A stretch of DNA of 64,000 bases, from the NCBI GenBank assembly GCA_903772945.1, contig CAICTM010000276.1, forward strand, positions 1-64,000. The letters run 5' to 3'. Positions 60,194 through 64,000 of this stretch are shown here, in pieces (position 1 is the stretch's first letter; every line of letters begins with the position of its first letter). Source of the DNA: Seminavis robusta. Taxonomy: Eukaryota; Bacillariophyta; Bacillariophyceae; Naviculales; Naviculaceae. Position numbers and translations under genes: made by a program. Under the pieces are notes generated by a model. The model saw nothing but the letters and a program-made list of their open reading frames with translations. It had not been told where the DNA came from and searched no databases.

Positions 60194-61892
60194 CTATAAA
60201 AAGAAGGACTAGTGGGTAGCTTTTGTGTGCTCTTGTTGTTGTTGATGTTGAAGTTGGTTCCACAATTTGATTGTCTGATGGATGGATGGATTGGTTGATG
60301 GTTTGCTTGCGTAGCTAATGGCTGGATCCAACAGAAAATGATCCTCAGCACACTATAGAATAATATATACGGTATCCCCACTTCAGCACTGCTGCTTCAG
60401 TCCCAAATAGATTTCGATGCTGCTTTCTCACTCGCTTGTGTCGAGTTCCTTGCGAGATAATGCTAGCTGATGGTGATGTCTTGTGTCCATCCAGAGACAA
60501 ACGGTGGCTCTTCCAGTAGTAGTAAGATGCCAATGACAGAACATTCACAAAAACACGTTGTTGTCTACAGCTAGCTTGCTTTCTATGATCCGCAAGAACA
60601 AACACTGCTACCGCCGCAAATGGAATGGAATGATGGCTACCGCTGCGGTGGTAATGATAATGGCTGTGTGGCTTGCTGGATTATTATCAAGGCAATGCCG
60701 AGAGTGATGTGATGGCGATGTGTGGCAACTCCACTATTCTCGAAGAAAGATGTGTGGGTCCGCACCTCACACTCACAGAACGAACGATCCTTTCGTCATC
60801 CACTCTCGGCGCCTTTCACTCACTTGGCGGACCACTTTTTCTCTCTCGTTGACAACATTTTCGCGGCTTTTTGTGAGCCTTCGAGGAAGCCGGACTTTCG
60901 AAGAACTAGATAACGGTATAAGAGCATTCTTTTTGAATACTTACGCATTGCTGCTGGCCACTCCAAAACCGTTGGAGGCCGGTGTTTCTGGCAAAAAGGC
61001 TAAATTAGATATTGATATAATTTGATTACATTTTGACGATTATTGCATTAAAAAGTTTCATTTTTGTGTTTCCGTTCGGTCAAACGCGGGGCGAACAACC
61101 GCAAAATTCGCGCTAAAAGATTGAGTAGAAAGGGTTGAGGATATTACCAATGTTCTGCATTCCAACCAAGTGCCAAGCTAGCAAGTTCAGGTCCGAGGCT
61201 CTGGGTTCCTCATCATGCATGGGCAATCAACATCCTTGTCAAGTTCCAAACAGACATGATGGGCCTTCTTGTATTCCTCTACCGTACATATGATTTCAAT
61301 GCACCCCTTCTTCTAAACGAGTGGTGGTGTCAAGCACGAGGGGTGAGCGCATCCAACATTACTTGTAGCTTTGGTCGCAATATTGTTTCGTCCATGGAAA
61401 GAACACTCAAGTAGACTACACACACTGGTATCAATGGTCCTGGTTGAATTAAAGATTGGGTTGGCGTAGGGCACATGCCTTGGGGCCCCGCAATAACATA
61501 CATGTACGCCGTGCCAATGTTACATGTATGGTCCAATATATGGTCGCAGTGCACTACACGTAATAGCCGCCATGGTCTGCACCAAACTTCCTTTGGGTCA
61601 AGCTTCCTTTGGGTCAAGTTCGGTGCAGTCATGCTTCGCAGAAGTAGAACCAGCTGGACGAACGAGTTGCCACAAAGTGGTCATATTTAATTCATGTGGA
61701 GCGCAAATTTACTTGATCTATCTGGTTGGAAAGACACCACTTCTTGCTCCAAAGACAATAGCACTTCCACGACGCTCTTTGCAGCCTCCAGGTACACCTG
61801 ACCCAAGGAATCATGACACATGCAAGTTGGTATCCTTTGTGATCAAACAATCAAGTACATCCGGTCGTCAAATTCATATTTGTTACTGTAGA
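60194..61892. other. Intergenic, about 1.7 kb
   Basis: No supported gene. The frame at 60720-61025 and that at 61524-61967 lack recognisable content. It includes the promoter of the CRC gene; TTTTTATAGATG lies directly at its proposed start. Confidence 0.4.
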
Positions 61893-62219
61893 CTACGTAC
61901 TCGGCTTGTTCCTATTGTGTTTGAAGCCAAACGCAAGGGCCAGATGATCTCCGTGATTGACATCTAGCGCAGTCTTATACGAGCTGGCCCATGCCCTCTC
62001 CCCTCCTCTTAGATGCCCCGTCACAACCACCAGCGTATGGTTCTGACGATGAGTCTTGCTGGTTTCTAGGGCTCGCACAGTGTTTCCCTGCGAGGTTAGC
62101 GAACCTCCATTCGGGAGGAGACCGCATTCGAGTAGCGCAATCAACAAGGCAATGGCTGCTACAATGACAAGCCTCTCGTATCGTCGGGAAGCTTTGCATT
62201 GCCCAAAGGTGAGCGTCAT
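61893..62219 (-). pseudogene. Truncated type II membrane protein, N-terminal fragment
   Basis: From the ATG at 62219 (MTLTFGQCKASRRYERLVIV) the frame reads 109 residues: a short basic head, one membrane anchor (LVIVAAIALLIALLECGLL) and then HTLVVVTGHLRGGERAWASS followed by YKTALDVNHGDHLALAFG. I recall a V-x-G-x-L-R-G-G-E-x-A-W motif followed by L-D-V-N at the start of the lumenal domain of a large diatom family of putative glycosyltransferases. Here the frame stops soon afterwards, so the catalytic part is missing. It looks like a 5' fragment or decayed copy; an intron leading to a distant exon is possible but no continuation was seen. Confidence 0.45.
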
Positions 62220-63759
62220 GGTCTTGCATTCAGGTGGGAACAATGAAACCGCTGGCGTCGACACTAAAAAACAGATCGCAATCACAATCGCTGGAAGTAC
62301 TCGTAGTTGGCTGACGAAATAAATGAATGCAGTACTCCGTGACAACCAAACCAGCATCAAAGTTGTAGGACCAAAGACCTGGCTGATGACAGGAAAGCAA
62401 ACAGTGTCTGGATCGCTTGCTGGGGACCCAAACCAACGAAGAAGGTCATCAAAAACAAATTTGGGAGGATAACCTACCCACAGGACCGCTGCGGCGTGTA
62501 ACTCGCACCATGTTGTCTCCCATGACTGGTACCGTACGGGCGCATATGACCTGCGTTGGTTGTGACACCCCCAAGAGAAGATTGCAGCAACCCAGGACCA
62601 CTATCATACTAGCTAGCTAGAGCATGTATGTGTGCTTCGCACCGAACGAGCGCACGGAACGAGCGCCCCCCTCCGTGCTTTACAGCACTTAGTGACTTTG
62701 CGTGCCATAGAAAGTTCCTCCCGTAACTACGAGCTCAACATTGTAGTGATACAAGTCACCCTTGTGATTGAGTGGCTGAGTCGAGACTCCAACCATGCAA
62801 CCTAGCTAGCCTAGCAAGAGTGCAGGCAAGTTGTCGTACAGTGCACAGGCCCGCATTTTACAGCACTCTACCTTCAAAGCATGTCAGCATCGCATCCTGG
62901 CCTTTTGTTCCCCTCAAAAAGCTGCCTGAAACCTCTAGCTTCTTCCAAAAGTTGCCGCTTGGCAAGCTTTTAAAAACTGAAAGTCTATTGACGGATTCAG
63001 ACGAGCGGTCTTTGCAGGCGACGCAGCACTGACCCGAAGGAGATCAGGGTATTCCCAACAAACAAGTCTGCTCACCGGCTACATGCGCCCCAAGGGTGTG
63101 CAACTGCTTCATGGAATCTACATGAGTGAACTCCATGGCTACGCCACTGCAACCATAGTGGATGCTGCTCCTTCTAAGGGGTGAATGTTGGCAGCTTACG
63201 TGAACACAAGGGAACTTGAAATGATAGAAGTTGGAGGTTGAAGCAAGGTAACTTCCTCATCTCTCTAAAGTTGCCGCTTGGTAAGCTACTAATCTGGCTA
63301 CGGGCAGGCAGCTCGCCCCTTCTTCATCAAGAGAAACCTGAAACCTGGCTGTTTGTTTGGTTCCTGACCATCATGAATCCCCCTCGGGCGGCGGGAAAAC
63401 CTCAACTCGCAAGCAGCCTACTACACAGTGTAGTGATGTACTAGTAGCTCCTGGCTGCCACTACCCCACTACCGTACCAGGTAGCTACAAGTACCGGTAC
63501 CGCAAGCAGAGATCCCAAACCTCGACCAAAAACATCACTAGCCAGTCTATGTTTTCGAGGCAACTCCCGACAACTGTGTCCGAGTGGAACCGGGAAAGCC
63601 GTGTGTTGAAAAAGTTGAAAAATGCGCGAAATCGCGCACTCCACGGCCAAAGATGACCATTGGCATTTTCTTTCTCACCTGTGAAGACCAACACAGCACA
63701 AACGCATTGGCTCTTCGTCTTCGTCTCTCGTCGTTCCTACATTCCTTGAATCTGTCACC
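62220..63759. other. Intergenic, about 1.5 kb
   Basis: No gene seen. A CCAAAAGTTGCCGCTTGGCAAGC-type stretch at 62945-62968 recurs as AAAGTTGCCGCTTGGTAAGC at 63267-63286, a dispersed repeat of about 20 bases. Confidence 0.45.
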
Positions 63760-64000
63760 ATGCCCACCTTAGCGGAAGAGCGAGTGAAGCAACTGGCCAA
63801 GCTCAAGACGAATACAATATGTCCGAACTGTGGCAATCAAAAGAAGTTTGGGTTTGGCACCGTGTGCATTAAATTTTTGACGTTTGTGTGCAATGAATGC
63901 AAGTCGAGTCATCAAGCGATTAGTCATCGATGCAAGTCGTTGACCATGTCGAGTTGGAGCAACGACGAAGTCGAGGCTTTAGCCAGAGGAGGAAATCTCA
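63760..64000 (+). CDS. ArfGAP-domain protein, 5' part (runs off the window)
   Basis: GTPase-activating protein for Arf small GTPases, acting in vesicle coat turnover. The start is the ATG at 63760 (CACCATG). The 80 residues present are the first half of the ArfGAP zinc finger: C-x2-C in ICPNCGNQKKFGFGTVC, then FLTFVCNECKSSHQAISHRC, giving C-x2-C-x16-C-x2-C as in the family, followed by KSLTMSSWSNDEVEAL, which matches the V-K-S-(L/I)-x-(M/L)-x-x-W motif. The usual arginine finger of the family is expected as H-R-x-L-G-V-H; here the corresponding place reads SHQAISHRCKS, so the arginine may be His-Arg in this copy. The gene is cut off by the window end. Confidence 0.85.
   Translation, partial: MPTLAEERVKQLAKLKTNTICPNCGNQKKFGFGTVCIKFLTFVCNECKSSHQAISHRCKSLTMSSWSNDEVEALARGGNL

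Noticed and set aside
1-64000. CRISPR arrays, bacterial operons or organellar gene clusters
   Set aside because: No regularly spaced direct repeats with unique spacers, no Shine-Dalgarno-led gene strings and no rRNA/tRNA cluster were found.

Overview
This is nuclear DNA from a eukaryotic alga, most likely a diatom or another stramenopile. Genes lie on both strands. Many are split by short GT-AG introns of about 60-100 bases, and the proteins are eukaryotic (histone H1, the SF3b subunit PHF5A, an exosome RNase PH protein, a gamma-secretase PEN-2 subunit, a Sae2/CtIP end-resection factor, LIN54/TSO1-type CRC, ArfGAP). Several proteins match families I recall only from diatoms. Intergenic DNA is full of short palindromic words (TACCGGTA, TACATGTA, TAGCTAGCTA). 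The species is an inference.

Layout. 0-7 kb: histone H1, PEN-2, a tandem duplication and an ankyrin-repeat gene. 7-13.7 kb: an acidic MYND-finger protein divergent from PHF5A, then a small disordered protein. 15.6-22.7 kb: a 1071-residue disordered protein ending in endocytic NPF/DPF motifs, a fossil Ty1/copia 3' fragment and a C2H2 zinc-finger gene. 22.9-27.2 kb: an RNase PH exosome subunit; a SAP, acidic-repeat, U-box and Sel1-like locus whose frame is broken in the repeat array; and a NodB-type deacetylase. 29.6-37.7 kb: a cyclooxygenase-like haem oxygenase, a small diatom-type protein, a GT31/fringe-like glycosyltransferase, an ankyrin-like gene and the first of two paralogues with a W-x-x-R-K repeat. 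38.2-38.8 kb: a Mutator-type MITE with 21-bp terminal inverted repeats and a 10-bp target duplication. 40-47 kb: a decayed gene, the second W-x-x-R-K paralogue and two multi-pass membrane loci with frame changes. 47.6-60.2 kb: a 1585-residue CtIP-like protein with a six-fold TQ repeat, mitochondrial/plastid GatC, two tandem short-chain dehydrogenases and a four-exon CRC gene with an F-box-like tail. 60.2-64 kb: mostly intergenic, with a truncated diatom-type gene and the start of an ArfGAP gene.

The genes do not form one pathway. Themes include chromatin and DNA repair (H1, CRC, CtIP), RNA metabolism (PHF5A, exosome), membrane traffic (ArfGAP, NPF/DPF protein) and oxylipin or cell-surface chemistry (COX-like, NodB, GT31). 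The most interesting items are the CtIP homologue with stacked TQ-x-D repeats and a PIP-like box, the COX-like protein apparently lacking the distal haem histidine, the SAP/U-box/Sel1 locus, the CRC plus F-box-like architecture and the W-x-x-R-K repeat family. Exon coordinates come from reading splice signals by eye.
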